From positions 8,602,348 to 8,666,347 of the forward strand of contig NC_079974.1 in assembly GCF_029852145.1 (NCBI RefSeq): 64,000 nucleotides of DNA. Direction: 5' to 3'. The position numbers and the translations under genes are program-made. Position 1 is the first letter of the stretch, and each line of letters begins with the position of its first letter. The DNA comes from Microplitis mediator (lineage: Eukaryota > Arthropoda > Insecta > Hymenoptera > Braconidae). Of this stretch, positions 1-11,643 are shown piece after piece. The notes under the pieces were generated by a model, which did no database searches, was not told where the DNA came from, and saw only the letters and a program-made list of their open reading frames with translations.

Positions 1-239
1 CCAAATATTCTCCCCACACGGATACGATATTCGGTAGCAACAGAACAGTACAGTACACGCGTACAATTAGAGACATACACGGCAACTAGTTAACACGTAT
101 CTAATGCGACCAGCATTATTTTGTATCATGTAGTTAATTAAATAAAGCTAATTATTTATTGTTTTGTTAACACTAATAGTTGGAGTCAGATAATTTATTT
201 ATCGGAGTGATTAAGGTCCAAGAACCTCATCCCAGTCAC

Positions 240-243
<4 letters not shown>
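1..243 (+). mobile_element. 3' part of a Gypsy-type LTR (window-edge truncated)
   Basis: This stretch is a diverged copy of the LTR at 57681-58015: both share ACACGGATACGATATTCGG, the ACGGCAACTAG block, ATGCGACCAGCATTA, an AATAAA polyadenylation signal and the terminus CCCAGTCACTACA. Here the LTR end is followed directly by a TA repeat instead of the primer-binding site seen after the other copy, so it is a 3' LTR or a solo LTR, in plus orientation. Its 5' end lies outside the window. Confidence 0.85.

Positions 244-302
<59 letters not shown>
244..302. repeat. TA microsatellite
   Basis: About 28 TA units lie between the LTR end and the first foldback element. The foldback at 303-1338 has TA repeat on its other side too (1341-1360), so it was probably inserted into one longer TA tract. 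Confidence 0.9.
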
Positions 303-308
<6 letters not shown>

Positions 309-1338
309 CTGTTTCAAAAAAAATAACTATTTTTTTTTCCTTCATTATATCGAAAATATTGTTGAAAATGATGAAAAAAAAAAATACTAAAGAAATTTGA
401 GCTCTAACTATTAATATTAACAACTGCCGCATCGCAATTTTTTATTTCCCGTGTAAATAACATGGGAAAATTTATTTTTTAAGCTTTGGAATTTTTTAGT
501 TCATGGTGGGACCAATACTTTTAAATGTTCAAGACATTTCCTTTACGGGAAACTTTACGCTCCACAAAAAAGGTCTCTTATAATTTTTCGACATTTTCAT
601 TTCTTCAAAAGTTATTCGAAGTTAAAGTTAGATTGACGATAAATGTTTACATTTTTTAAATTTTTTGACGCAACCATCAAATTTATGGGAAAATTTTATT
701 GGACATTTTTTGTAGAGCATTTTATTTCTTACAACTTATCTAAAAGACAATTTTCGATATTTCTTACAATTTGTAAGTTATTTGCATTTTACTGAAAATT
801 TAATATAATTAATTTTAAGCAACATAATTTAGATTATTTAAGAAAATTTTCAGTTAACTGCAACTAACTTACGACTTGTAAGAAGTATAGAAAATTCTCT
901 CTAAGATAAGTTATAGGAAATAAAATGCTCTACAAAAACGTCCAATAAAATTTTCCCATAAATTTGATGGTTGCGTTAAAAAATTTAAAAAATGTAAAAA
1001 TTTGTCATCAATCTAACTTTAACTTAGAATAACTTTTGAAGAAATAAAAATATCAAAAAATTATAAGAGACGTTTTTTGTAGAGCGTCAAATTTTCCATA
1101 AGGACATGTCTTGAACATTTGAATGTATTGGTCTTACTATGAGCTACAAAATTCCAAAGCTTAAAAAATAAATTTTCCCATGTTATTTAAACGGGAAATA
1201 GAAAATTGCGATGCGGCAGTTGTTAATATTAATATTAAGAGTTCAAACTTTCACAGTATTTTTTTTTTATCATTTTCAACAATGTATTTGATAGAATGAA
1301 GAAAAAAAAATAGTTATTTTTTTTGAAACAGTCTAATA
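303..1338. mobile_element. Foldback element A (about 1.0 kb inverted repeat)
   Basis: The two halves are inverted copies of each other over nearly the full length. The left end TATTAAACTGTTTC is mirrored by the right end GAAACAGTCTAATA; inside, AACTGCCGCATCGCAA (from about 421) is mirrored by TTGCGATGCGGCAGTT (about 1205). The centre lies near 820. There is no coding potential. It behaves like a non-autonomous foldback or MITE-like element, and the insertion site is a TA repeat, so the target duplication cannot be read. Confidence 0.85.
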
Positions 1339-2511
1339 CATATATATATATATATATATATTAGGGTGCGTCATTTCGGAGCTACTTATTTTTTTGTTCA
1401 AGCGCATGTGGAAAAAATTATAGTTTAATAAAAAAAAAATTTTCGCGCGATAAAAAAACTTTATGTCGATTACAGACCTAGCTCATTGAAAAATTCGATT
1501 TTTCTATTGAAATAACACAGAAAAAAATTTTTTTTTAGCTTCAAATACTTGTAAATCCTTCAAAACTTAATGGATCGAATAGACTAATACATATTTTTGT
1601 AGGAAATTGAACGCTCTACAAAAAAAATCTCTTATCATTTATTGATAAATCCATCTGTTCAAAAAGTTATGAGAACTCGAAGTAAAATTGGAGATCTTTT
1701 TAATTTTCCGGGGAAACTATCAGATTTATCACAAAATGTTATACGGTCTTTTTTGTTGACAATTTTATTCTCTACAAATAATTGTTAGCCAAATTTTTTT
1801 AAATTCCGCATTGTTTTCTAGTTATTCCCATTTTAATGTGGAGCTCTTGAAATCGATCAGAACGACTTTTTTAAGAGCTTGAAATTAAAATAAAATTAAT
1901 TAGAAAACAATGCTGAATTAAAAAAAAATTACGGACAATAATTTGCAGAGAAAAAATTGTCAACAAAAAAGACTCCGTAACATTTAGTGATCAGTCTGAT
2001 AGTTTTTCCGGAAAATTAAAAAGATGTTCTACTTAACTTCGAGCTCTAATAACTTTTGAACAGATGGATTTATCAATAAATGATAAGAGCCCTTTTTTAT
2101 AAAGCGTTCAATTTCCTACAAAATTATGTATTAATCTATTCGATCTATTAATTTGTTAACGAGTTAAAAACATTGAAAGTTACCCAGATTTAAAAATTTG
2201 ATCTGATTTTAGTCTAACTGGACTGTATTTGGACTACTTGGTCTGTTATTGATCTTCTATAAAAATTTTAATCTGTTTTTGATCTACCCGGACCAAAAAA
2301 TTTGATCCGAATTTAGTCTAATTGGAATATTTGATCTGTTTTTGATCATTTATAAAAATTTTAAGCTGTTTGCGACCTGTTGTTTTAAAAAACAATTGCG
2401 TCACGGGCAGTCAAAACTATAGTTCTGAAAATTTGCACGGACAAAAGTAGATTAAATCATGGACTTATAAAATTTTTATGTATGGGCAATATTAAAAAAA
2501 ATAATATCAAG

Positions 2512-5201
2512 TGTCACGTCCGGGGTGGGTATTTTAATACTTAAATTAGATAATTCACGGTTATCGATGCACAATAAAGAAATCAATAAAAGAAAATAGC
2601 GGGCTACCTTGTTCCTGGTTAATTAATACGCGTCAATTTAGACGTTAAAAATATATTAAAGCAACGTACTCAGTATCGAGGGTGGTTGCATACATGTGTC
2701 GTAACTCGCGCTTATTATGATTAGTATTTTATTTGCCTACCTTGATGGACGTGATTAGTTTGATAGTAATTCGCCGAGCGGATGCGAATTCTATCGGGTT
2801 CCCAATTTATTTACCCTGCATGGCTATTAGGGTATTAGGAATGAAAGAGAGGTGGGCTGCCGGATAGACCTCGAGAAGTCTTAATCTCTACGATTTGGGA
2901 TAGTGAAAGGTTTTGTGGAAATGATGAAACTTGTTTTAGAGAAAGATAAGAATATATTCTGTTACCAGTGTGTTTACAATGCTTATTAATTTCTGTTACA
3001 ATCTAGTGTTAGTAATGCGGTAAGTTTTTAAGTAGTGCGTTTGCTTACCCCTTTTGGGTGTGACCCGTGAATCTTCTAGTCACTTGCAATGAACAAGTCT
3101 ATTCGCGACTCGAATCAGATTCGGAACGTACTCACAAGTTGAGCGTAATTCCTTTTTAGCGAATCGACTCCCGCACCGTACTCACAAGTTGAGCGTTGTG
3201 TGCGGAAATACTACTCACACGGAGCGTTAATTCGCCACAGAGTCCAAATGGGGTACAGATCAGTGTTTTGATCACCGAAGAACGTACTCACAAGTTGAGC
3301 GTAATTCTTTTATTAGCGAATCAATTGCAGGGTACTCACAAGTTGAGCGTTGCTGCTGCCACCATGGGGCTCAATTCGCTTGGTGAATCAACTTCTCTGT
3401 GCCAATTAGACCTAGATGATGGTATTATTCGAGCGTAGAACAGACTTGCTTGCACTACTGAGTTCAGTCTTTACTTGGTTACAACTGAGAGCGACTGACT
3501 GTCTTGGGAAGATTCTCGGGGGTTTATATACAGATTTTAGGGGTCTACTGCGCACCCTGAGTCTCTGGAAGGGATGTTTTAGAAGGTAAAGTGAATGTAT
3601 GGTACCAAATGGGGTAGGTTACCCTTGGACATTCACTTCGTGACGCCACCAGATCTCTCTAATGCTTTCACCATAAGTGGGACATCCGAGAGATCTGGGT
3701 CCCAGGGTTGTTTTTCGTTAGAGATCTCAGTGTTGCGACATCAAACACCCAATGATTTTAATATTTACGTAACAAACGTCACACAAGTTTGTAACGTAAT
3801 ATTTTCTTAAAACTCAATTAAACCCAATAATTACACAAAATTCTTACTCGATAAATTTACTCCATAAACTCAAAACTCAAATTACTCAAAATCGGGCTAC
3901 GTTACACTTCGCCCACCAATCACCCCTCTCATCTCCTCCAGATCCTGACGGGCGCCAGCCGACTTTTATTTCCCCGGTATCGGCAACCGGTCTAAACGTA
4001 CACGTAATTTAAAACCTATAAACTATACCCTTTGGAGATGAGAGACATGACCAGTGGTAGCGGCATGTCCTGGTGCGCTCAGTATGCTAGGTTGTGGAGA
4101 GAGGGTCGCGGTTCTTTCAATGCGAAAGAAGCCGATTAATTAACTAATAAAAAAAAAGACGTAAAATAACCAGTCAAAACTAAATAAAATACAATAAAGA
4201 TGACACGAGGGCGACGCGGAGGGCCCAAAAGACCCGCGGTCTAATACTCTCGGTCCATCGCACAAATAAATACCTGGGCAAGACATCGGGAACCTCTCGA
4301 CGACGACGAATCACAAACTTAATACACTACAAGGTAAACTACAATATAAAATAAAATATAAATAATTAATGCGGTAATTTGCGACAACTATCACGACAAA
4401 CGGCTCCAAAAGCACCATACACAGAGCTACCGGCTCCAAAAAAACGAAAGGCCCAGGGTGGCGGTCGAGGTCCACCATGGCGACTCTCCGACTCACTACC
4501 GCTTACCCTCCGACTCCAAACTCGACTACTGGGTCGACTCGTACACGAGCGACGCCAGGTCTCAACTTTTCTCCGCAACGGTACTCGCACAACTGTTTCA
4601 CGATAATCTCCCACTCTAACTCGCATACTCAACTCCATCTCTTTCAATTCTACATTCTCGCTTCTCCATCCATTCTTACCTTCGCAAACATACAAGCCGT
4701 GGACTCACGGGCCTTCCCGTGATGTCACTCCCCGTGATATCCGAAGTTAGCGAATTGTTGGCTTCCTCGAGCATCGCAAACGAGGCCTGCCATCCCCCCA
4801 ATAACCGTACACGTACCCCAGCTAACTTCGGGTACCACCACGAAGGGGCGGCGACATCTCAGTCGCACCTCCGTGATCACCACGTCAACCCCGAGGGCTA
4901 AGCCTAGGCCTAGTCGTCATCACTGGTCGGGAGGCACGTTATCTTGGCAACTATCCACGACACAGCTATACATCCCCCGTTAAATCCACGCTCTATCACA
5001 CAGACACTCCAAAAAAACATACTCCATATCGTACACGTACTCTATCACACATTTATCTAACTGTACACATTTATACCCCATATCCTCAACTCATTCTCTA
5101 CTACACTCAACTCAACACACATATTCACTTTTTCTCTCACTATCACACCGACTTACACATACTCCAACCTTCAACTCCATCCCTTCGGCAATGTAACGTC
5201 A
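2512..5201. mobile_element. Solo-LTR-like insertion with CAAG target duplication
   Basis: The block starts TGTCACGTCC and ends ATGTAACGTCA, so it begins TG and ends CA like an LTR. It is flanked by CAAG on both sides (2508-2511 and 5202-5205), a 4 bp duplication typical of LTR integrases. Its GC content is clearly higher than that of its surroundings. It has no gag or pol. Open frames of 60-110 codons between 3196 and 4901 occur on both strands, overlap each other and show no domain, so I treat the block as a non-coding 2.7 kb LTR or a non-autonomous LTR element. Confidence 0.6.
3128..3350. repeat. Irregular repeats of ACTCACAAGTTGAGCGT
   Basis: Four copies of CTCACAAGTTGAGCGT and one variant (CTCACACGGAGCGT) occur near 3131, 3181, 3211, 3286 and 3333, at spacings of about 30-75 bp, within the solo-LTR-like block. 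Such spaced short repeats in an LTR may be promoter or enhancer repeats of the U3 region; that is inference. Confidence 0.75.
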
Positions 5202-6091
5202 CAAGTTACAGAATTGATTATGTTTTGTTTACTATTTACTTAGTATCTTTTGTCTAAAAATGTCGGCAGTTAATGAAAGTTTGACAGCTTAATTTTGAGT
5301 TGTCTTGACTGCATATTTATAGCATTAAATAAAAGTGATGAAATAACTCTTAAAATGTCAAGAAATTTTTCTTATTCCTTGGATGAAATTGAAAATATTT
5401 TGGCATTAGAAAATATCAAAACTCTTGTGACATCTTATTACAGAAGCGCATTAGCATGTTTCAAATGCCAAGAAAATTAAAATAAATTTATAAATCTAGG
5501 TTATTATTATTATTTATATCTATAAAAAGTCCTGTTTTGGATCTAAAAGCGATGAAAAACAAACTAAAAATTATAGTGAATAAAGTCTGTTTTTGTCCTT
5601 AAAAACAATTGATCACAGGCCAATAATTATAATAAAAAGTCTGTTTTTAGTCTACACCCGATTTAAAACAGACTAAATATCATGCGAAAATGAGTCTGAT
5701 TTTGGCCTGGATAAGGAATAGTACGGGCAAAAACAGATTAAATTCCTGTATAAAATAAATACGAGTTATAAACTTGAATTAAAAAAAAAATATTTGAACT
5801 TATCATTTATTTTAAAACAGATCGAATTTTTTAATCCGGGTAAAAAAAAAATTTTCGATGAGCTAGGTATACAGATGGCAGTGACTACTATCTGACATAG
5901 TAGCTAGTTTTACGTATTTTTTTCTGTGTATTTTGTAGGTCGATTTAATTTCATTCCAGTTAAAAGTGTTCGCATTATGGGTCTTTTGCCTTCTAATTTT
6001 TGTCTTAATTAATATGGTGATAATTTTTCAAATAGGGTATTGATAAATAATTGTTAGAAAATACAAATTTTCATGTTTATTTTTATTATAG

Positions 6092-7010
6092 GTTGCAGCT
6101 AGACTTAAAATTTCATGTAATATAAGATTGCGAAATACGTTAGTTAGGTTATGGGATAATAATGAGTATCGTGATGAAATTAACAGAAAATTACAGGAGC
6201 AAAGACAATCTAATAATTCTACAGAAGAAAAGAAATCATCACATAATTCAACTGTGTCCCCGCAAATGTTTGAGAAGAAAAATTCTCAATGCGATTCTGA
6301 GGAATTTATCTATACAAACCAAGAAAATACAAAGCATCGTGTGGTTGAATATAATTTTAAAAAATTTAGAATAATCCATAATGAAGGTCGCGGTGATTGT
6401 TTCTTCCGTTCGGTTTCATACGCACTCAATGGCCATGAAAATTATCATCATGAAATACGAAAAAAAATTGTAGCTTTTGCAGTCGAAAACTGGCTTGATT
6501 TGAAAGATTTGCTGGAAGCTACATGTGAAAACATCAAGTTCAAAAGCAGTGATGATTATGCTCAAAAAATGGGTTCCGACGGATTTTGGGCAACTGATTT
6601 TGAAGTCGGTCTTTTTGTAAAATTGTACAAAATGAATATAACTTTACTAATAATTAGTAATGACCAAGTCCTTCAAGCCATACCTTTTAAGAGAGATGAT
6701 ATTTCCGAAGAAAATACAATTCATTTGGCGTTCACTGGACCAAGACTCGAAGGGCACTTTGAAGCCATGGAAGAAATTATCGAAATTAGTAAAAATATGT
6801 CCACTAATGTGCCAAGTAGAAATGTAAAATTAACGAAAACTGTAAATGAAGACTACTGTGGTGCGAATAGTTTATCGGAGTTGGAAGATGATTGTGAAAG
6901 TCTCCAAAGTAACAATAAAGAAACGTCTGAACCCAGTATTTCTACAAGTTGTAATGTTGAAGACAAGAGAATATTATTTTCAGAAGCACGGAACAATTAT
7001 CTATTGATCA
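6092..7010 (+). pseudogene. OTU-domain cysteine protease part of a multidomain transposon protein
   Basis: OTU proteases cleave ubiquitin-like chains and recur in large eukaryotic transposons. The frame opens right after a good splice acceptor (TTTTATTATAG ending at 6091) and has no ATG of its own; it runs VAARLKISCNIRL onward, so one or more upstream exons are expected. The OTU core is clear: NEGRGDCFFRSVSYAL supplies the catalytic Asp and Cys, and GPRLEGHFEAME the catalytic His, about 130 residues apart, which is normal for the fold. Near 6990-7010 the frame shifts by one base in an AT-rich stretch; reading continues as QSETEAKIRS in the frame of the next block. An intact OTU triad suggests this part was functional until recently. 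The frameshift could be real decay or an assembly error. Confidence 0.8.
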
Positions 7011-8634
7011 GTCTGAAACGGAAGCTAAAATTCGCTCACATGATTTTGAATTATATAATAAATCCTGTCCATCTTACGATCTAGAAAGAAACAATAAAGT
7101 TTTGAGCTATCAAGCTAACAGTTTCGTTTCTGATAGTTTCGCCGATGTGATTAGTGGTGCTGAACAAGCAGATGAGGTGATAAATGTCTCTTCTCCACCG
7201 ACAATTGCAAATATAACAAAAATGGATATCATTGATAGCCAAAACCCGGTTGTTAGTGTTTACGATTTTGAAAATAACGATGATGATGAGATGCCTATCT
7301 TACCGTATGAAAATAGCAGAAGCTTGAAGGAACATAGATCAACATTCCAGGTATTGGACAATTCATATAAATTACATGATAAACGGTTGATATCTACCTA
7401 TGACTTGAGCAATAGTTCTAACGATTCTAATGTAGATCGTGATTTCCAAAAATCTAGGGATGCCAAAAATGAAATCATGTTAGAAAGAAATGAAAATAGT
7501 TTAAATTCAAAAAAACTACAATGTGACAGCAATAATGTAAAAGAAATAGAATCAAAAGATTATTATTGTGTAAAAGTTGGTAAGGCAACGGTTCTATGCC
7601 AACCATTGATGAATGAAGACAATAATATCAATAATTGTTTAATGAATTCTATGATTCAAGACTTGATGTTAACTTGGAAATATTATTGTCCACTAGAACT
7701 ACTGAATCGGTCAGTGAAATACTCTAGTAAATTTTCAATTTACATTAGATGTTTATTTTCAGATCATAATGCAAAATTCAAATTAAGTTTTTGTGAAATC
7801 GATACAAATGTATTTACAATCGACTGTTTTAGTAATAAAAACAGTTATTCGGAATGTCAAAATATTCGAGAAAAATTTCCTTTAAACACCCATAAGAAAT
7901 ACCGTATTATTCATCCTCCTTTGAGCCAAAACTCACCTGAATTGAAATTAAATTCAATAGATCTCCAAAATCTTATGGAGCTATGGTTTCAATCCAATCA
8001 AAAACCTGACGGCTTCCTGCGGTACGTTTGTCTTCCATTATGTGTTATCATGTACAGTAAACAACAACTTCACGTCGTTGATCATACTCGTCCACCAACT
8101 ATTCTGCATCTGGATGCAACAGGTTCTTATGTGAGGCTAATTGATGATTTAAAGAAAAAATTTATTTTCTACTACGGATTGGTTTATCGCGCATCAGTTT
8201 CAACTGTTCCTCTTTGTGAAATAATAACTTCCGAGCATGGGATTACACCTATTGCAAATTTTTTGAAGAAGTATCGAGAATTTGTATTTTCAGTGGAAAA
8301 GAAATGGCCATATTTCGACGCTATTGTCACTGACTGGAGTTGGGCATCAATGCATGCTGTATTAATCGAATGGAACAATACAAATATAAATCAATATCTT
8401 GATGACACATACTCGTATTTAACAAAAGGTACAAGTTTACGACCAATGACACTACTATTAAGTTGCTGTGCTCATGTTATGAATCGAGTATCCAGAGCTA
8501 TAAAAAAAGATTTTCCAACTTTAAAAAGATATAAAGGTATAGTCATGGAATGTATGGCTTTAATGATAATGGCTAGATCTCTCAAAAAAAAACTAAAAGG
8601 AAGCGACCAAGAAAACAAAAAAACCAAAAAATAG
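7011..8634 (+). pseudogene. DDE-transposase-like region (MULE/KDZ-like), lacking the last catalytic block
   Basis: This block continues the OTU frame after a one-base shift and has no credible start of its own. The first 170 residues are acidic and low in complexity. From about 7690 a folded region begins; HLDATGSYVRL (around 8112) looks like the first catalytic Asp and VTDWSWASMHAVLIEW (around 8330) like the second, in the arrangement of Mutator-like and related RNase-H-fold transposases. After CCAHVMNRVSRAIKKDFP the sequence ends in a Lys-rich tail. The C-terminal block with the final Glu, visible as SENYFSFVKN in the relative at 18.85 kb, is absent, so this copy should not be able to transpose by itself. 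The family assignment is by eye. The domain order OTU, DDE-like, Ulp1, PHD-like suggests one very long protein. Confidence 0.6.
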
Positions 8635-8734
8635 AAACTAAAAACCATAAAAAAAGTGTCCGCAACTCAAATGATTCGGAATTAGAGATCCGTAATAAAG
8701 AAAAAACAGAAAAAAAACGTATAAAAGAAAAAAA

Positions 8735-9732
8735 AACATTTAGAAGTTGAAAAGACCAAAGGTGATATAAATTCGATTAAAACAATTCCGAAGTTAAAGA
8801 ATGGTTTAGTGAATGACATAGGTTATTATGTTAACTCCAGATCGAAGAAAATTGTAATAGCCCATTACTATCCTGCAACAGAAAAGTTTATAATAAATAA
8901 AGAACTTAAGTTGTCAGCACATCAATTTAGACAACTATTATCTCGATGTAGTTCTATGGATGCGGAAATAATAGATTTAGTTGCAGCTGCACGCATAGAC
9001 AAATGGAGCAATGTGACTTACTTGTCAACTGATGTAGCTTATGCAATAATGAATACTACTAAAATAAAAGAAAGTTCGCAGGATCGACAATATTATAATA
9101 TAAAAAACCAAATAGAAGATAAAATATTCATTCCATATTGTTATCAACAACATTGGATGTTGCTTATAATAAACATTGCGGCAAAAACATTTGAAGCATT
9201 AGACCCTTATGATAGACCGAATAATTTCCAAAAGTTATTGGACACTTTAACCATCTACGTAGATAAGTGTAACCATGACTCCACCATCAAAAGACTTATA
9301 CCTAAAAATTTGAAAGTTGTAAATGAAATTGATCGACCATTTCAGAAACCGATTGATACCTGGAATTCCGCAGCTTATGTGATGTACTATATGGAACACA
9401 TTGCAGAAAATCAAAAGATGGACAAAAATTTCGATCCCGAAGAATATAGAGAGACATTATTGAATATTTTAATAACACAATCGTTAGAACTAAACAGAAA
9501 TCGTTTATATTGTTTCGAAGACTCTAATACGGACACAAATATGACTTGTGTAATGTGTAAACGATTACTACACAGTAGGTGTCTTCCTCTTGACGAAATG
9601 GAAACAGAAAATGAAGAACAACTTGAATTTGATGAACCTTCAAAGAAAAAGAAAAAAAAATTAAATAGTGATAAGAATTATCAATGCAGACTGTGTCGAA
9701 GGTACAAGTTGAGCAAAAATGCGCATGATTGA
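8735..9732 (+). pseudogene. Ulp1-like (C48) protease with PHD-like C-terminus; catalytic Cys missing
   Basis: Ulp1/C48 proteases process SUMO-like proteins and accompany several transposase families. Here the His motif (YQQHWMLLIIN, around 9139) and the Asp motif (FEALDPYD, around 9193) are in place, but the segment that should carry the nucleophile (usual pattern D-C-G-V) reads TWNSAAYVMYYMEH (around 9360), with Ala/Ser where Cys is expected. The C-terminus has paired cysteines, CVMCKRLLHSRC and then CRLCRRY after an acidic and Lys-rich insert, like a degenerate PHD or RING finger. The frame joins the previous block through an A-rich linker (8640-8760) with one or two frame changes in A runs. 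The first codon of the longest frame is GTG, so this is the continuation of the upstream protein and not a separate gene. Confidence 0.65.
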
Positions 9733-10560
9733 CAAAACAACTTGCTGCTACAAAAAAAATTAGTCTGTCGGTTAACCCTGTGGGCCAGCCCCAAAACTTC
9801 CCGCCCATTTCGAGTTCCTTGAGCTCGAAAAATTGTTGTAGATGCATTTTCGAGCTCGAAAACACTTTTGCGTGCCTTGTTTTCGCAAAATAACGTTTTT
9901 TACCATTTTTTCTACAACAATATCGTTCGAACGAATAAACCGATTGAGACGTTTAAGGTGTCAATTGACGCGTTTTATTGAGTTCTACAATTGATCAGAT
10001 TTTGAAATTGATTTATCCAGTCGTTTTTGAGAAATTTCCAAAATACTAAAAAAATTTATTTTTTAAATTTTTTCGTTAACGGTTCCTCTTGAACGAATAA
10101 ACCGATTTTAATTATTGAGGCGGCATTCGACGCGGCTTACAAAGTTTTAGAGCTTAATAGATTTTGGAATTAATCCATCGAGCGAATTAAAAGTTATTCA
10201 TAAAAAACATTTTGGAAAAAATTTTATTTTTGAAATATCTCCGAACGTACCCTACCGATTAAGCTCAAATTTTCAGTGTTCATAGTAAATAACAAGCCGC
10301 GTCGAATGGCACCTCGGAGATCAGAATCGATTCATCCGTTCAAAAGTTACAGAATATTTACACACGTACGTACATACATACATACATACACTCGGACATC
10401 ATCTTGAATTTAGTCAGAATAGCTTCCTAGAACCTCAAAACGTCGACATCTGTTGGAATTTCGATTTTCACAAATCGGGGTGAAACCAATAACTTCCCGA
10501 ATTTTTGAAAATTTGCAATTTTCTTATCGAGAAGTTAAAAATTAATAAAGAAACAAGTGT
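9733..10560. repeat. Non-coding repeat, MITE-like
   Basis: It begins GTTAACCCTGTGGGCCAGCC just after the coding region and ends with CGGGGTGAAACCAATAACTT and an AAGTTAAAAATTAA tail. It contains repeated blocks of the type ACGAATAAACCGATT (near 9930 and 10090), a palindromic CGAGCTCG pair (9814, 9851) and a short ACATACAT microsatellite (10362-10390). No coding potential. The repeated clauses suggest a dispersed non-autonomous element. I could not define both ends. Confidence 0.45.
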
Positions 10561-10923
10561 CGTATATCACACAAATAATGGCCTCATCTTAAATCAAGTA
10601 GCTCGAGTAAAATTTGGAAAACTTTTAAAAAAATTGACGGAGAAGGTAACAATTACGTGAAATGATAATAAACTAATGCAACACAAATCTTTATGAAATG
10701 AACCATTGACACCTAAAAAAAAAAAATTGTCACGATAACAATAACATAAATGAGTCATGTAACATTCGACAAAAACAAAATAATTCAAACCGAAACAATC
10801 CAAAATGAATGCATATGTTGTTACTGCAGAAAAATAAATAATCTTACAATTCTTGTGCGTCTGAACATCGGCATATTTTGCGCGAAACGAAAATGAAAAA
10901 GAAAAGTAAAATATCTACTGGAT

Positions 10924-11436
10924 CTAGATTTCTGAAATATTTTGCATAAATGCTAGTATGTCAGCAAAAAATTGCCGACAACTCCAATAATCTCTTAAGT
11001 CACCCTGAAGCTGTAAAATTCCATGAATTTTTTTGTCATTTTCGATGAGCAAAAATGTGCCGATCTTCAGGTACATCAGGGGAATATACATTGTCAGGTA
11101 ACATTCGACAGCAAATAAAAAATAACATCGAATAGGTAAGATAAAAACGCTCATGTGAAAATCCGAGCAATAAAAGTTATTCGCCCAACCCATTATCAGC
11201 AAACGATTATGTTCTAATTTAAGGCAGGTAATATAGTAATAGAAAAAAGTAAAAAGGAGGGTGGGGGGTGGAACACTACATAGCATATGATTGGGAAGTA
11301 TAAAAAAATATGGCAAGATTTTATACTTCTTGATTGCTATGAAGACGATAGCCTCCACGTGGCGTGTTCCGGGCAACGGCAGAAATGTTGTTAGCTGAAA
11401 AGAGGACAGTATATGATCATCGATCAACGTAATCAT
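10924..11436 (-). CDS. Unrecognised hydrophobic open frame (doubtful gene)
   Basis: A 170-codon frame rich in Phe, Tyr, Leu and Ile, with three or four possible membrane-spanning stretches (for example around residues 50-75 and 95-120). The composition is reminiscent of insect chemosensory receptors, but I find no diagnostic motif. An internal TTTTACAG resembles a splice acceptor, so the frame may be a chance reading through several non-coding exons or introns. The flanks (10561-10923 and 11437-11643) hold nothing else that I recognise. It is listed only because it is the longest frame in a 2 kb gap. Confidence 0.15.
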   Translation of the reverse strand: MITLIDDHILSSFQLTTFLPLPGTRHVEAIVFIAIKKYKILPYFFILPNHMLCSVPPPTLLFTFFYYYITCLKLEHNRLLIMGWANNFYCSDFHMSVFILPIRCYFLFAVECYLTMYIPLMYLKIGTFLLIENDKKIHGILQLQGDLRDYWSCRQFFADILAFMQNISEI

Positions 11437-11643
11437 CGATTGAATGAATCATTTCAGTCGTCTAAAACAGCAAATCAGCTTTCGATGCCGGCAAATATCG
11501 TCAGAAGAATATCAAATGATTAAGTTAAGTAAGAGTTAAATGAACCATTCAAGAAAGATTTGAGTTCATCAAATAATAACAGAATATTTAATCAAAGATT
11601 AAAATATTAATATAAAATATTGGAGAAAATATTTTAAATTTGA

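Larger units (their letters stand above)
2180..5843. mobile_element. TIR element nested in foldback B
   Basis: The termini are imperfect inverted repeats: TTACCCAGATTTAAAAATTT at the left mirrors the right end, which reads AATTTTTTAATCCGGGTAA. Both subterminal regions (2210-2450 and 5520-5840) are dense in GATCTGTTTTTGATC / AAAACAGACTAAA motifs, as expected of subterminal binding repeats. There is no transposase, so it is non-autonomous. It is itself split by the 2512-5201 insertion. A 61-codon frame at 5295-5480 has no recognisable homology and I do not call it a gene. Confidence 0.65.
1361..5868. mobile_element. Foldback element B with TTAGGGTG end, split by a nested insertion
   Basis: Arms around 1560-1855 and 1875-2155 are inverted copies: GGATCGAATAGACTAAT mirrors ATTAATCTATTCGATC, and GATGGATTTATCAATAAATG (2062) mirrors the block near 1650. 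The right arm stops at about 2179 and resumes after 5843 with CGATGAGCTAGGT, the mirror of ACCTAGCTCATTG near 1476. The interruption is the TIR element at 2180-5843. The right terminus is not found; similarity ends at about 5868. The left end TTAGGGTG matches the ends at 13762 and 56890. Confidence 0.7.

Noticed and set aside
4311..4901. Several overlapping frames on both strands
   Set aside because: GC-rich non-coding LTR-like sequence produces long chance frames; they overlap each other in opposite directions.
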